DNA of 64,000 bases from Bathymodiolus thermophilus thioautotrophic gill symbiont (GCF_003711265.1 NZ_CP024634.1:124001-188000); one strand, 5' to 3'; shown: positions 1 through 9,227, numbered from the stretch's first letter. Program-made: numbers and translations. Notes: generated by a model from the letters alone, not told the origin.

Positions 1-536
1 TCAATAGTTTTTCCGCCACTTAGATTGGGTGCCAGTTTATGTTTACCAAAGGCTTTGCCTGTGAAATAGGCAAAACTATCTGCCCCCCAGACGATGAACA
101 GTAACAATAAAATAATAGCAACGCTTTGTGCTTGTAATATAGGCAAGAAAGTAAGCGGTGTAATTAATAAAAATAAGTTGGTGGCTTTTCTGAGTTCGGT
201 ATTTTTTGGTTTTTTATTGGGGTAATTAAAGACTAAAAATAAGTTTTTAAACCAAAATGCCGTGCTTAAGTAAAGCAATGGCAGTAAATACATTGTTATT
301 GAATAGTGGCTAATATGAAAGATATTAGTTAGAGCATGGGGAACAATAAAAATAAGTGCCATTACCAGCCATAATAAAAGCGGCTTCATTTTGCTCAGTT
401 TGGTAAACTCATATCCCACGATTACCCCCCCTATGCCAACGAGTATTAAAAAGCCAATTTGAGATTTAAAAATCAAAAATAAGACGAGTGGCACCAAGAT
501 GCTGGCGGTTAGTATTCTTTTTGTTAATTCATTCAT
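1..536 (-). CDS. cdsA: Phosphatidate cytidylyltransferase, C-terminus cut by window edge
   Basis: Reading the minus strand from an ATG at 536 gives about 178 residues (MNELTKRILTASILVPLVLF...) with several hydrophobic segments, ending at the window edge in HKLAPNLSGGKTIE. That tail matches the conserved loop of CdsA enzymes (HKLAP..SPGKTWEG in relatives), just before the C-terminal signature. CdsA makes CDP-diacylglycerol from phosphatidate and CTP in the inner membrane. The start overlaps the end of uppS by 8 nt, the uppS-cdsA order common in proteobacteria, so the two are probably co-translated. The C-terminal signature lies outside the window and cannot be checked. Confidence 0.85.
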   Translation of the reverse strand, partial: MNELTKRILTASILVPLVLFLIFKSQIGFLILVGIGGVIVGYEFTKLSKMKPLLLWLVMALIFIVPHALTNIFHISHYSITMYLLPLLYLSTAFWFKNLFLVFNYPNKKPKNTELRKATNLFLLITPLTFLPILQAQSVAIILLLLFIVWGADSFAYFTGKAFGKHKLAPNLSGGKTI

Positions 537-1218
537 TCCGTCCTCCGTATCGTCTATCACGATGATTAAAACTCTCAATTGCCTTGTCCATTTCCAAGGC
601 ATCAAAATCAGGCCACAGTGTATCAGTAAAATATAACTCACTATAAGCAATATCCCACAGTAAAAAATTACTAATACGCTGTTCACCACTACTGCGAATG
701 AGTAAATCCACGGTGTTATTTTTTAGGGATAAATATTGTGAGAATTTTCCCTCATTTAATTCATCAGTAGTTACTTTATTGTCAATTATTTGTTTGCAAG
801 CGTTAACAATGTCCCATTGTCCGCCGTAATTGGCTGCAATGACCAAAGTTAGCCCCGAATTGTCTGCTAACAATGTCTGGGCTTCGACGGCTATTTTCTG
901 CACATCGGTAGGAAATAGTGCCAGTTCGCCAATAATTTTAAGTCGAACATTGTATTTGTTGAGTTTGTTTACTTCTTTTTTAAGTACCGTTAAAAACAAT
1001 TTAAACAACAGTGAGACTTCTTCATTGGAACGATTTTTATTCTCACTACTAAAGGCGAATAGCGTCAGTGTTTGCACGCCAATTGCGCCACAGTATTTAA
1101 CGATAGTGCGCACTGCGTCCACCCCTTTTTTATGTCCTACAATGCGAGGCAACTTGTGCTTTTTTGCCCAGCGACCGTTGCCGTCCATAATAATTGCAAT
1201 GTGTTTTGGAATATTCAT
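529..1218 (-). CDS. uppS: Undecaprenyl (di-trans,poly-cis) diphosphate synthase
   Basis: This 229-residue protein opens with the cis-prenyltransferase motif MDGNGRWAKK; Asp12 is the predicted Mg-binding catalytic residue. It also has LTLFAFSSENKNR and, near the C-terminus, the substrate-binding region LLIRSSGEQRISNFLLWD. UppS condenses isopentenyl diphosphate onto farnesyl diphosphate to make the C55 carrier lipid for peptidoglycan. It is slightly shorter than E. coli UppS. It is transcribed divergently from hisF across only 38 bp and overlaps cdsA downstream. Confidence 0.95.
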   Translation of the reverse strand: MNIPKHIAIIMDGNGRWAKKHKLPRIVGHKKGVDAVRTIVKYCGAIGVQTLTLFAFSSENKNRSNEEVSLLFKLFLTVLKKEVNKLNKYNVRLKIIGELALFPTDVQKIAVEAQTLLADNSGLTLVIAANYGGQWDIVNACKQIIDNKVTTDELNEGKFSQYLSLKNNTVDLLIRSSGEQRISNFLLWDIAYSELYFTDTLWPDFDALEMDKAIESFNHRDRRYGGRNE

Positions 1219-1256
1219 AAGCGCAGATTATACCGACTACGGTAAAATCTGCGTTT
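1219..1256. promoter_or_regulatory. Palindromic divergent promoter region between uppS and hisF
   Basis: The 38-bp gap holds an inverted repeat with 14-bp arms (1222-1235 and 1240-1253, one mismatch, 4-nt loop). The arms contain mirrored -10-like boxes: TATAAT on the minus strand (towards uppS) and TAAAAT on the plus strand (towards hisF). The short distance from each box to its start codon suggests very short or leaderless 5' ends. Promoter use is inference. Confidence 0.45.
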
Positions 1257-2027
1257 ATGAGTTTAGCAAAAAGAATTATTCCTTGTCTTGATGTGCGTGA
1301 TGGCCGTGTGGTCAAAGGCACCAAGTTTGTCAATATCAAAGATGCAGGCGACCCTGTTGAGGTGGCAAAGCGTTACGATGATGAGGGTGCAGATGAAATT
1401 ACCTTTTTAGACATTACCGCTTCACACGAGGGCAGAGATACTACTGTGCATATGGTAGAAGCGATTGCCGAGCAGGTTTTTATTCCACTGACAGTGGGCG
1501 GTGGCATTCGTAAGGCGGATGATGTGCGGATGATGTTGAATGCTGGGGCAGACAAAGTTGCGGTTAATTCGGCGGCGATTTTTAATCCCGATTTAATCAA
1601 TCAGTTGAGTGAAGAATTTGGCTCACAATGTATTGTCATTGCAATTGATGCGAAAAAAGTAGCAGAGGGAAAATGGGAAATTTTTACCCACGGCGGGCGT
1701 AATACTACAGGCATTGATGCGGTTGAGTGGGCAGTAAAAATGACACAGGGTGAAAATGGTGCGGGTGAAGTGTTGTTGACTTCAATGGATTGTGATGGGG
1801 TTAAAACAGGATTTGATTTAGCGCTTACCAAGGCAGTTGCTGATGCAGTGGATGTGCCAGTGATTGCATCTGGTGGCGTTGGGAATTTAGCACATTTATC
1901 GGAAGGCATTTTACAAGGTGGCGCAGATGCCGTATTGGCGGCAAGTATTTTCCATTTTGGCGAATACACCATAGCGCAAGCTAAACAGGCGATGCAAGCA
2001 CAGGGCATTGAAGTTAGACTGAATTAG
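1257..2027 (+). CDS. hisF: Imidazole glycerol phosphate synthase, cyclase subunit
   Basis: The 256-residue protein is a full-length HisF (beta/alpha)8 barrel. It begins [18 protein letters not shown], whose Asp12 corresponds to catalytic Asp11 of Thermotoga HisF. The second catalytic Asp is in VIAIDAKK (about residue 131), and the phosphate-binding loops TVGGGIRK and ASGGVGN are present. With HisH it converts PRFAR and ammonia to IGP and AICAR in histidine synthesis. No other his gene is adjacent, so the histidine pathway is dispersed here. Confidence 0.97.
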   Translation: MSLAKRIIPCLDVRDGRVVKGTKFVNIKDAGDPVEVAKRYDDEGADEITFLDITASHEGRDTTVHMVEAIAEQVFIPLTVGGGIRKADDVRMMLNAGADKVAVNSAAIFNPDLINQLSEEFGSQCIVIAIDAKKVAEGKWEIFTHGGRNTTGIDAVEWAVKMTQGENGAGEVLLTSMDCDGVKTGFDLALTKAVADAVDVPVIASGGVGNLAHLSEGILQGGADAVLAASIFHFGEYTIAQAKQAMQAQGIEVRLN

Positions 2028-2048
2028 AAAAATTCTCATATTGATTGT

Positions 2049-2078
2049 TTGACTGTTTGGTCATTATAGGCGTATCAT
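2049..2078 (+). promoter_or_regulatory. Predicted sigma-70 promoter for the oxidase-assembly genes
   Basis: TTGACT at 2049-2054 and TATCAT at 2073-2078 are separated by 18 bp, and the next ATG is at 2109. It would drive the thioredoxin-like gene, ctaB and the DUF2970 gene. Confidence 0.4.
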
Positions 2079-2108
2079 CTTGTGCATTGCATTGCAAAAT
2101 AGGATTGT

Positions 2109-2642
2109 ATGGACTCTAAAAAAGAATTATGGGTATTGCTGGCTTCCTTTGTGTTGCCGATTGCGCTTGGTACGGCATTTTTCTATTGGAATCCGACCGC
2201 CTTTACTGGTAGCACTGTGAACTACGGTGTGTTTGTTAATCCAATTATTACCACGGAAGAGCAAGATGTGCGCTTTTTTAACAATACACAAGGCAGTTTG
2301 CAAGGTTTGTGGACGCTAACCTATGTGACCAATACTTGTGATGGCGCTTGCAAGAAGACACTCAAAGATATGAAAACCATTCGCATTTTGATGAATGAAA
2401 ATATGCGTCGTATTCAAAGAATGCTATTGATTAATGGCCCAACTGATATACAAGAAGCAGGGGTTTTGGTTGCACATCCTAGTGCCAAACTTAGTCAACA
2501 ATTGACCCAATTTCCTAACAATACCTTGTTCTTAATTGACCCATTGGGTAATGTGATGATGCATTACAATCCACAAACGCTTATTATTAAACGCGTGCTC
2601 AAAGACTTGAAGCGCTTGTTTAAATACTCGCGCATTGGTTAA
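2109..2642 (+). CDS. Membrane-anchored thioredoxin-like (SCO-type) oxidase assembly protein
   Basis: This is a 177-residue protein with one N-terminal membrane segment (about residues 9-27) and a periplasmic domain. It contains a CxxxC pair (CDGAC, about residues 77-81) placed like the copper-binding cysteines of SCO proteins. The typical SCO DVTF/H region is not obvious, so the assignment rests on the CxxxC, the topology and the position directly before ctaB. Similar small thioredoxin-like proteins sit beside ctaA, ctaB and surf1 in Pseudomonas. A role in copper delivery or thiol maintenance for subunit II is inferred. Confidence 0.6.
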   Translation: MDSKKELWVLLASFVLPIALGTAFFYWNPTAFTGSTVNYGVFVNPIITTEEQDVRFFNNTQGSLQGLWTLTYVTNTCDGACKKTLKDMKTIRILMNENMRRIQRMLLINGPTDIQEAGVLVAHPSAKLSQQLTQFPNNTLFLIDPLGNVMMHYNPQTLIIKRVLKDLKRLFKYSRIG

Positions 2643-2656
2643 GGGGTAGGTGAATA

Positions 2657-3541
2657 ATGATGCCATCACTTCGTAGCTTACTCGGACTTTGCAAACTAAA
2701 GGTGGTGGCATTAATTTTACTCACCGCAGTGGTGGGCATGTTTTTATCAGTGCCTGCACCGTATGTGCCAGATGCAATGTTGGTGATGACTGCTTCTATA
2801 GGTATTGCCCTGGCATCTGCTTCAGCGGCAGTGTTTAATCATATTGTTGATGAGCATATTGATGTGCAAATGTCACGCACTGACAAGCGCCCTTTGCCAC
2901 AAGGTAAAGTGAGTCGCAATCAGGCGTTGGTTTGGGGGGTGTTTTTAGGTATTGTTGGGTTGGGAATTTTGCAGTTATTTGTGAATACCATTACCATGGT
3001 GCTGACCTTTATTTCACTGATTGGTTATGCCGTGATTTACACCATGTATTTAAAGCGGGCTACACCGCAGAATATTGTGATTGGTGGCGCAGCAGGTGCA
3101 GCGCCACCGATATTGGGCTGGACTGCAATTTCAGGCACACAAGGTATTGAGCATGCGTTGTTGTTGTTTTTGATTGTGTTTGTTTGGACGCCACCACATT
3201 TTTGGGCGTTAGCAATATTCAGAGTAGAAGAGTATAAAAAAGTTGATGTGCCAATGTTGCCAGTTACTCATGGCTTGGCTTATACTCGGCTACAGATTTT
3301 GCTCTATACAATTTTGTTGTTATTGGTAACATTATTGCCTTATTTGTCGGGTATGTCGGGCTTAATCTATCTTGCTTCGGCTTTAATTTTAGGTGTTATA
3401 TTTTTGGTATACGCCATTAAGATTTATACAAACCCAGATGACAATCGAATTGCATGGCAAACATTTATGTTTTCGGTGAATTATCTCATGTTGTTATTCG
3501 TGGCGTTATTGGTTGACCATTATTTTTTGATAACTTTATAA
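2657..3541 (+). CDS. ctaB: Protohaem IX farnesyltransferase (haem O synthase)
   Basis: The 294-residue UbiA-superfamily protein has about nine membrane segments. It carries the first prenyl-diphosphate motif as NHIVDEHIDVQMSRTDKRPL (about residues 55-74) and the later conserved region PPHFWALAIFRVEEYKKVD. It converts haem B to haem O, which CtaA then oxidises to haem A. Two ATGs (2657 and 2660) follow the ribosome site AGGGGTAGGTG; either is possible. It lies 14 bp after the thioredoxin-like gene. Confidence 0.95.
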   Translation: MMPSLRSLLGLCKLKVVALILLTAVVGMFLSVPAPYVPDAMLVMTASIGIALASASAAVFNHIVDEHIDVQMSRTDKRPLPQGKVSRNQALVWGVFLGIVGLGILQLFVNTITMVLTFISLIGYAVIYTMYLKRATPQNIVIGGAAGAAPPILGWTAISGTQGIEHALLLFLIVFVWTPPHFWALAIFRVEEYKKVDVPMLPVTHGLAYTRLQILLYTILLLLVTLLPYLSGMSGLIYLASALILGVIFLVYAIKIYTNPDDNRIAWQTFMFSVNYLMLLFVALLVDHYFLITL

Positions 3542-3551
3542 AGGCAGTATT

Positions 3552-3746
3552 ATGAAAGGATTAGGGCAGGTATTCAAAGCGGTAACTTCAGCCATGATTG
3601 GCGTGGGAAAAAGAGAAGATCTTATCAAAGATTTTGAACGCACAGAAAAACAGGGGCCGTGGCCTTATATTATTGTTGGCTTTGTTATGACCATTGTTTT
3701 TATTGTGGCAGTTATTACCGTTGTAAGGCTGGTATTGCCAAGTTAA
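3552..3746 (+). CDS. DUF2970 small membrane protein
   Basis: A 64-residue protein with a charged amphipathic N-terminus (VGKREDLIKDFE) and one C-terminal membrane helix (about residues 39-61). Length, sequence pattern and location beside oxidase assembly genes fit DUF2970, whose function is unknown. It starts 10 bp after ctaB and its stop overlaps the stop of the convergent ctaA gene by 3-4 bp. Confidence 0.7.
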   Translation: MKGLGQVFKAVTSAMIGVGKREDLIKDFERTEKQGPWPYIIVGFVMTIVFIVAVITVVRLVLPS

Positions 3747-4729
3747 GTCATAGTGGCTGGCATTTTCACTACTTTGTGCAGTAATGCCAGTATGCTCAAT
3801 AACAATAACAATGCTACCGTATTGTGCAGAACTGCGATAGCCATTGGAATTGACAATAACACATTTAAAATACCTAGGGTTACTTGTGTCGCTAATAAGC
3901 CACCAATCAGCATTAAGTTTGACCTAAGGTGCTGCTGGTAACTGAATACATAAATTAATAATGCGACAAACAATGTGGTGATTAACGCACCAATGCGATG
4001 CATCATTTGAATGCCAGCACGGGCTGAATTTTCTAATACGCCATATTCATAATCATGCTCTACACCAATTGGCCCCCAATGTAATGCGTTGACAAAATCC
4101 ATTGCTGGCCACCAAGATCCTAAGCATGTTGGAAATTCTTCACCACAAGACAATGCTGCATAGTTGGTAGAAGTCCAGCCACCAAGCGCAATTTGCACAC
4201 TTAAAATAAATAAAGTTATTAGCAATAAGAATTTATGCCTTTTCAAAATATGCCTATAGGTAATAGTAGGCCTCCCTTGGTTGAGTAGCAGCCATGTTAG
4301 TAAAGCAGTGGTAACAAAGCCACCAATAAGATGCGTGGTAACAATACCGGGGTGAACCAACAAAGTAACCGTCCACATGCCAAAAGCACCTTGTAACACA
4401 ACAAATAAGGTGGTAAATGCTGGCAATGCAAGCGCTTGAGGGCGTTTTGTTTTATCTTTAATGGCTAAGAAAAATAGTGCAAAAATGGCTAGCCCCAATA
4501 GGGAGGCGGCATAGCGATGCAGCATTTCTTTCCAGCCTTTGGTGGATTCAAGTGGGCGTTCGTAGCCTGCAAGTTTGGTGCCATCTATTGCATCTGGCAC
4601 AATGAGTTGACCATAACAAGTTGGCCAATCGGGGCACCCCAATCCAGCATCGCCAAGGCGTGTATAAGCACCTAAGATAACAACAATGAACGCAAGAACA
4701 ATGGATATTTTTAGTAATTTTTTAAACAT
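3743..4729 (-). CDS. ctaA: Haem A synthase (COX15/CtaA family)
   Basis: This 328-residue protein has about eight membrane helices. It begins with the family hallmark ILGAYTRLGDAGLGCPDWP and has haem-ligand histidines in KEMLHRYAASLLG, VHPGIVTTHLIGG, MMHRIGAL and VLHNTVALLL. It oxidises the C8 methyl of haem O to a formyl group, giving haem A for CoxA. It is convergent with the ctaB operon and divergent from coxB across about 180 bp of very AT-rich DNA. Confidence 0.95.
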   Translation of the reverse strand: MFKKLLKISIVLAFIVVILGAYTRLGDAGLGCPDWPTCYGQLIVPDAIDGTKLAGYERPLESTKGWKEMLHRYAASLLGLAIFALFFLAIKDKTKRPQALALPAFTTLFVVLQGAFGMWTVTLLVHPGIVTTHLIGGFVTTALLTWLLLNQGRPTITYRHILKRHKFLLLITLFILSVQIALGGWTSTNYAALSCGEEFPTCLGSWWPAMDFVNALHWGPIGVEHDYEYGVLENSARAGIQMMHRIGALITTLFVALLIYVFSYQQHLRSNLMLIGGLLATQVTLGILNVLLSIPMAIAVLHNTVALLLLLSILALLHKVVKMPATMT

Positions 4730-4849
4730 TTGAGTTAAGCGAGTTAAAGTGGGGGCTAATATACTTATTTTTTGTTGCTATGGTAATGCATTACTTTATT
4801 ATTATATTACCACATTATTACATTAATATATTACTAAATTATTATAGAC

Positions 4850-4877
4850 TTGCAAAATATTATTTCTTGTGAATAAT
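4850..4877 (+). promoter_or_regulatory. Candidate promoter of the coxB-coxA-ctaG-coxC operon
   Basis: TTGCAA (4850-4855) and AATAAT (4872-4877) are 16 bp apart, within a run of AT-rich sequence (about 4,760-4,900). coxB starts at 4913 after a good ribosome site (GGGGAG). No regulator site is recognisable. Confidence 0.35.
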
Positions 4878-4912
4878 GCACATTTAGTTAATTAAAGTTC
4901 TGGGGAGAAATA

Positions 4913-6013
4913 ATGAAAAAACTAGTCGTGGCATTTGGATTATTATTGAGTTTTAATGCGTTTGCCGAATACGGACTGAATATGACCGAAGGGGTCACTT
5001 CAATCAGCCGTGATATTTATGGTTTACACATGATGGTTTTTTGGGTGTCAGTCGTTATTGCCATTGTAGTATTTGGTGCGATGTTTTATTCACTATACGC
5101 ACACAGGCAGTCAAAAGGTGCGGTTGCAGCGAATTTTCACGAAAGCACTAAGGCAGAGTTGGTATGGACAATCGTTCCAATTATTATCTTGATTGGTATG
5201 GCAATTCCAGCATCAAAAGTCTTGATTGATTTGGAAGACACAACCAAGGCTGAGATGAGCGTTAAAATCACAGGCCATCAGTGGAAATGGCAGTATGATT
5301 ATCCTCAAGAGGGCATTAGTTTTATTTCAAACTTATCACAAGGCTCTAGAGATGCGGTTAACGGTACAGACGCAGGGCGTGAAAAGGCTGATAACTATTT
5401 ATTGGATGTTGATAAGCGTCTGGTCTTGCCAGTGGACACCTCAATTCGTTTCTTAATCACTTCTAACGATGTTATTCACAATTGGTGGGTTCGTGATTTT
5501 GGCGTTAAACAAGATGCCAATCCGGGTTTTATTAATGATGCATGGGCTAAGATTGACAAAATTGGCACTTATCGTGGGCAGTGTGCTGAGTTATGTGGCA
5601 AAGACCATGGTTTTATGCCAATTGTGGTTGATGTGGTTTCTAAGGCAGATTATAAAAAATGGGTATCTAAGCAACAAGCAGCCGCAGCCGCAGCAGTAGC
5701 GAGCGCCAGTAAAACTTGGTCTAAAGCAGACTTAATGGCAAAGGGTAAGACAATTTATAACGCCAACTGCGCTGCTTGCCATAAAGCAGATGGCTCAGGC
5801 ATGCCACCAGTGTTCCCAGCAATGAAAGGTTCGGTTATTGCTAATGGGACGGCAGCAGGACACATTAATATTGTTCTACATGGCAAAGGCGCTATGCCAA
5901 CCTTTAAGATGTTAGGCGATAGCGACCTTGCAGCAGTAATGACTTATGAAAGAAATGCCTTTGGTAACACAGGTAGCGTTGTTCAACCGTCAGATGTTAA
6001 ATCTGCGCGATAA
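4913..6013 (+). CDS. coxB: Cytochrome c oxidase subunit II with fused cytochrome c domain
   Basis: The 366-residue protein has a signal peptide (residues 1-18, ending NAFA), two membrane helices (about 36-60 and 80-100), and a cupredoxin domain with the CuA site YRGQCAELCGKDHGFMP (about residues 220-234). After an alanine-rich linker comes a C-terminal cytochrome c domain with C286-A-A-C289-H and an axial Met region (GAMPTFKML). The fused haem makes this a caa3-type subunit II. It accepts electrons from cytochrome c and passes them via CuA to subunit I. First gene of the structural operon, 21 bp before coxA. Confidence 0.97.
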   Translation: MKKLVVAFGLLLSFNAFAEYGLNMTEGVTSISRDIYGLHMMVFWVSVVIAIVVFGAMFYSLYAHRQSKGAVAANFHESTKAELVWTIVPIIILIGMAIPASKVLIDLEDTTKAEMSVKITGHQWKWQYDYPQEGISFISNLSQGSRDAVNGTDAGREKADNYLLDVDKRLVLPVDTSIRFLITSNDVIHNWWVRDFGVKQDANPGFINDAWAKIDKIGTYRGQCAELCGKDHGFMPIVVDVVSKADYKKWVSKQQAAAAAAVASASKTWSKADLMAKGKTIYNANCAACHKADGSGMPPVFPAMKGSVIANGTAAGHINIVLHGKGAMPTFKMLGDSDLAAVMTYERNAFGNTGSVVQPSDVKSAR

Positions 6014-6034
6014 TTAAAGAATAAGGAGAAGACT

Positions 6035-7642
6035 ATGACAGCAACAACAGCCCCTCATGACGATCATCATCACGGCCCTGAAAAAGGTTTGATGAGATGG
6101 GTCAAAACAACGAACCATAAAGATATTGGTTCTCTTTACCTGTGGTTCGCCTTTACTATGTTATTAGTAGGTGGTTCATTTGCCATGGGTATTCGTGCTG
6201 AATTATTACAGCCAGGATTACAACTAATGGAGCCACAGTTTTTCAATCAACTGACTACGATGCACGGCTTGATTATGGTATTTGGTGCGATTATGCCAGC
6301 TTTTGTTGGTTTGGGTAACTGGCTCATTCCAATGATGATAGGTGCGCCTGATATGGCGTTACCACGAATGAACAACTGGTCTTTTTGGATTTTACCATTC
6401 GCTGGTGGCATTTTATTAAGTACCTTCTTTATGGAAGGTGGTGCACCCGCATTTGGCTGGACATTCTATGCGCCATTGTCAACAACTTTTGCCCCAGATA
6501 GTACAGACTTCTTTATTTTTGCAGTTCATTTATTGGGTTTCTCGTCTATTATGGGTGCGATTAATATTATTGCCACAGTGCTTAATATGCGTGCCCCTGA
6601 GATGAAGTTAATGGATATGCCTTTATTCGTATGGACATGGCTAATCACTTCGTTTTTATTGATTGGTGCAATGCCAGTATTGGCAGGGGCAGTAACAATG
6701 ATGTTGACAGATCGTAACTTTGGTACCGCATTTTTTGATGCAACTGGTGGGGGTGACCCAGTGATGTTCCAGCATATTTTTTGGTTCTTCGGGCATCCTG
6801 AGGTGTATATTATGATTTTGCCAGCGTTTGGTGTGGTTTCTCATATTATCCCAACTTTTGCCCGCAAGCCATTGTTTGGTTATTCTTCAATGGTATATGC
6901 AACAGCATCAATTGCATTTTTGTCCTACATTGTGTGGGCGCACCATATGTTTTTGACAGGTATGCCTGTTGCAGGTGAATTGTACTTTATGTATGCCACG
7001 ATGTTAATTGCAGTGCCCACAGGTGTTAAGGTGTTTAACTGGATATCAACAATGTGGCGGGGTTCAATGACTTTTGAAGCGCCGATGTTGTGGGCGGTTT
7101 CATTTGTATTCTTATTTACAATTGGTGGTTTTTCTGGTTTGATGTTGGGTATTGCGCCAGCAGATATTCAATATCACGATACTTATTTTGTGGTTGCACA
7201 TTTCCACTATGTATTGGTAACAGGTGCATTGTGGTCAATCATTGCAGCAACCTTCTATTGGTTGCCTAAGTGGACAGGCAAGATGTATAACGAAAAATTG
7301 GCAAAAATACACTTTTGGTGGGCGGTTATTTCAGTCAATATATTGTTTTTCCCTCAGCATTTCTTAGGTCTGGCAGGTATGCCACGCCGTATTCCTGATT
7401 ATTCATTACAGTTTGCAGACTTTAACTTTATTTCTTCCATCGGTGGCTTTGCATTTGGTGCATCGTTTATTTTATTAACTTATATTGTGATTGATTGTAT
7501 TCGTAATGGCGAGCCAGCCAGTTCACGCCCCTGGGAAGGTGCAAAAGGCTTAGAGTGGACATTGGAGCCAAAAGCGCAATACCATAGTTTTAATACGCCA
7601 CCATCAAGAAAGTTGATAGAGGCGGAGTCGCAGAATTCTTAA
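6035..7642 (+). CDS. coxA: Cytochrome c oxidase subunit I
   Basis: The 535-residue haem-copper oxidase subunit I has twelve predicted membrane helices. The low-spin haem a ligand is in [11 protein letters not shown]. CuB and its cross-linked His-Tyr are in [10 protein letters not shown], with AHHMF following. The haem a3 and second haem a ligands are in VVAHFHYVL. It is the catalytic core that reduces O2 to water and pumps protons. Start supported by AAGGAG upstream. The stop codon overlaps the start of the next small gene by one base. Confidence 0.98.
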   Translation: MTATTAPHDDHHHGPEKGLMRWVKTTNHKDIGSLYLWFAFTMLLVGGSFAMGIRAELLQPGLQLMEPQFFNQLTTMHGLIMVFGAIMPAFVGLGNWLIPMMIGAPDMALPRMNNWSFWILPFAGGILLSTFFMEGGAPAFGWTFYAPLSTTFAPDSTDFFIFAVHLLGFSSIMGAINIIATVLNMRAPEMKLMDMPLFVWTWLITSFLLIGAMPVLAGAVTMMLTDRNFGTAFFDATGGGDPVMFQHIFWFFGHPEVYIMILPAFGVVSHIIPTFARKPLFGYSSMVYATASIAFLSYIVWAHHMFLTGMPVAGELYFMYATMLIAVPTGVKVFNWISTMWRGSMTFEAPMLWAVSFVFLFTIGGFSGLMLGIAPADIQYHDTYFVVAHFHYVLVTGALWSIIAATFYWLPKWTGKMYNEKLAKIHFWWAVISVNILFFPQHFLGLAGMPRRIPDYSLQFADFNFISSIGGFAFGASFILLTYIVIDCIRNGEPASSRPWEGAKGLEWTLEPKAQYHSFNTPPSRKLIEAESQNS

Positions 7643-7746
7643 TGGATAACAGGAAAAAAGGCGTTGTTATTACTGCGGTAATTGTAGGCGTTATAGCAGC
7701 AGGAGTATTTATAGCCACCATCGTGTTATTTAATCCGACTGGCTAA
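7642..7746 (+). CDS. 34-residue single-helix protein between coxA and ctaG
   Basis: The coxA stop overlaps an ATG (taATG) that opens a 34-codon frame, [20 protein letters not shown]..., ending at 7746, one base before the ctaG ATG. It has a short basic N-terminus and one hydrophobic helix (about residues 8-29). Tiny membrane proteins in exactly this slot are annotated in beta- and gammaproteobacteria as cytochrome oxidase small assembly proteins. The tight overlap supports translation; the function is inferred from position. Confidence 0.65.
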   Translation: MDNRKKGVVITAVIVGVIAAGVFIATIVLFNPTG

Positions 7747-7747
7747 T

Positions 7748-8269
7748 ATGGAACGAAAAAAAATAACAAAAGGGTTCTGGATAAAGTTAGTGTCAGCACC
7801 AATATTAATGTTTGCTTTTGCTTATGCAATGGTACCTATTTATGATGTTTTTTGTGAAATTACTGGATTTAATGGCACCACAGGTAGAGTAGATAGTGAA
7901 CAACAATATAGGGTTGATGAAAATCGCAAAGTTGAGGTAAGTTTTTTTGCCATGACAATGGGTGGGTTTCCAGTGCAGTTTGGGCCAAAGGTAAATTCAA
8001 TGGTAATCGTACCGGGTAAGTTTTACACCACCAGTTATATTGCCAAGAATAATACCGATGAGACCATTATTGGACAAGCGATTCCTAGTGTGGCACCGAC
8101 AGATGCGGCACTTTATTTTAAAAAATTAGAATGTTTTTGTTTTAATAAACAGATATTCAAGCCACATGAAGAGGTTGAAATGACCTTGAGGTTTGTGGTT
8201 GAGCCAGAATTGGATAAGCGTATAAAAGATATAAGTTTGTCTTATAATTTTTTTAAACTTGAAAAATAG
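7748..8269 (+). CDS. ctaG: Cytochrome c oxidase copper chaperone Cox11/CtaG
   Basis: The 173-residue protein has one N-terminal membrane helix (about residues 12-28) and a periplasmic beta-domain. The copper-binding motif C129-F-C131-F-N is present, with the conserved MVPIYDVFCEITGFNG segment near the N-terminus. It delivers copper to the CuB centre of subunit I. Length matches the family. It lies one base downstream of the small membrane protein and 20 bp before the preferred coxC start. Confidence 0.96.
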   Translation: MERKKITKGFWIKLVSAPILMFAFAYAMVPIYDVFCEITGFNGTTGRVDSEQQYRVDENRKVEVSFFAMTMGGFPVQFGPKVNSMVIVPGKFYTTSYIAKNNTDETIIGQAIPSVAPTDAALYFKKLECFCFNKQIFKPHEEVEMTLRFVVEPELDKRIKDISLSYNFFKLEK

Positions 8270-8289
8270 AAAAAATGAGGAGAGGGGAT

Positions 8290-9177
8290 ATGAGTAAAGA
8301 GCAAGCATATTATGTGCCACACGGTACATACTGGCCAATTATTGGCTCAATTGGCATCGCAACATTATTTGTTGGTTTTGCTAATCAAATGCATGGGGTA
8401 GAATGGGGGGGATCGGCAATGGCACTTGGTTTTGCAATTGTGGTGTTTATGATGTTTGGCTGGCTTGGTCAAGTCGTCAATGAGAGTACTAGTGGCGTTT
8501 ACAATAATCAGGTTGACCGCTCATTTCGTTGGGGTATGAGTTGGTTTATCTTTTCTGAAGTGATGTTTTTTGCCGCCTTTTTTGGTGCATTGTTTTACGC
8601 AAGGCAACTTTCGGTACCGTGGTTAGGTGGTGCAGACAACAATATATATACGCCAGAGTTGTGGAACGGCTTTAAAGCAGGATGGGATGCAGTTGCCTTC
8701 ACAACACCCGGTGCAACTTTGCAATCAGGTGTTGAAATGTCAGTGCCAACGCAATTGGTTAATACCTGGGGGTTGCCAGCACTTAATACATTGTTGCTGT
8801 TGCTATCAGGCGTAACATTAACCTTTGCCCATCATGCATTGCGCACTGGGCATCGCAATCAAATCATTGGTTGGTTAGTGGCAACCATTGCATTAGGATC
8901 GGCTTTTCTAGGGTTTCAAATTATGGAATACGGGCACGCTTATCATGATGGCTTAAAACTCACTTCAGGCATTTATGGTTCAACCTTTTATATGCTAACA
9001 GGCTTCCATGGTTTTCATGTAACGATTGGCGTCATTATGTTAACAATCATTTTGTATCGTATACAAAAAGGTCATTTTACTGCAGACAACCATTTTGGCT
9101 TTGAGGGCGTGGCTTGGTATTGGCACTTTGTAGATGTGGTGTGGTTAGGTTTGTTCATCTTTGTGTATTGGTTATAA
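8290..9177 (+). CDS. coxC: Cytochrome c oxidase subunit III
   Basis: From ATG 8290 the protein has 295 residues (MSKEQAYYVPHGTYWPI...) and seven predicted helices. Family motifs include FRWGMSWFIFSEVMFF, TLTFAHHALRTGH and, at the end, YWHFVDVVWLGLFIFVYWL. An upstream ATG at 8275 would add five residues, but it overlaps the ribosome site AGGAGAGGGG that serves 8290, so 8290 is preferred. Subunit III stabilises subunit I. A strong terminator follows, ending the operon. Confidence 0.97.
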   Translation: MSKEQAYYVPHGTYWPIIGSIGIATLFVGFANQMHGVEWGGSAMALGFAIVVFMMFGWLGQVVNESTSGVYNNQVDRSFRWGMSWFIFSEVMFFAAFFGALFYARQLSVPWLGGADNNIYTPELWNGFKAGWDAVAFTTPGATLQSGVEMSVPTQLVNTWGLPALNTLLLLLSGVTLTFAHHALRTGHRNQIIGWLVATIALGSAFLGFQIMEYGHAYHDGLKLTSGIYGSTFYMLTGFHGFHVTIGVIMLTIILYRIQKGHFTADNHFGFEGVAWYWHFVDVVWLGLFIFVYWL

Positions 9178-9195
9178 GATAAGGTAAATAATCTC

Positions 9196-9224
9196 AAAAA
9201 AGGCTTCAAAATGAAGCCTTTTTT
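9196..9224 (+). terminator. Rho-independent terminator after coxC
   Basis: Perfect 13-bp arms (9196-9208 and 9212-9224, core GGCTTCA/TGAAGCC) with a 3-nt loop. The right arm ends in a run of six T. Confidence 0.9.
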
Positions 9225-9227
9225 AAA

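Noticed and set aside
830-1291. Long antisense frames over uppS, ftsK, recN and other genes
   Set aside because: They lie opposite well-identified genes, lack ribosome sites and show no recognisable domains; low-complexity Ser/Pro/Leu composition is typical of antisense reading.
8275-8289. Upstream ATG for coxC giving a five-residue extension
   Set aside because: That ATG overlaps the AGGAGAGGGG ribosome site ideally spaced for the ATG at 8290, where the family-like N-terminus begins.
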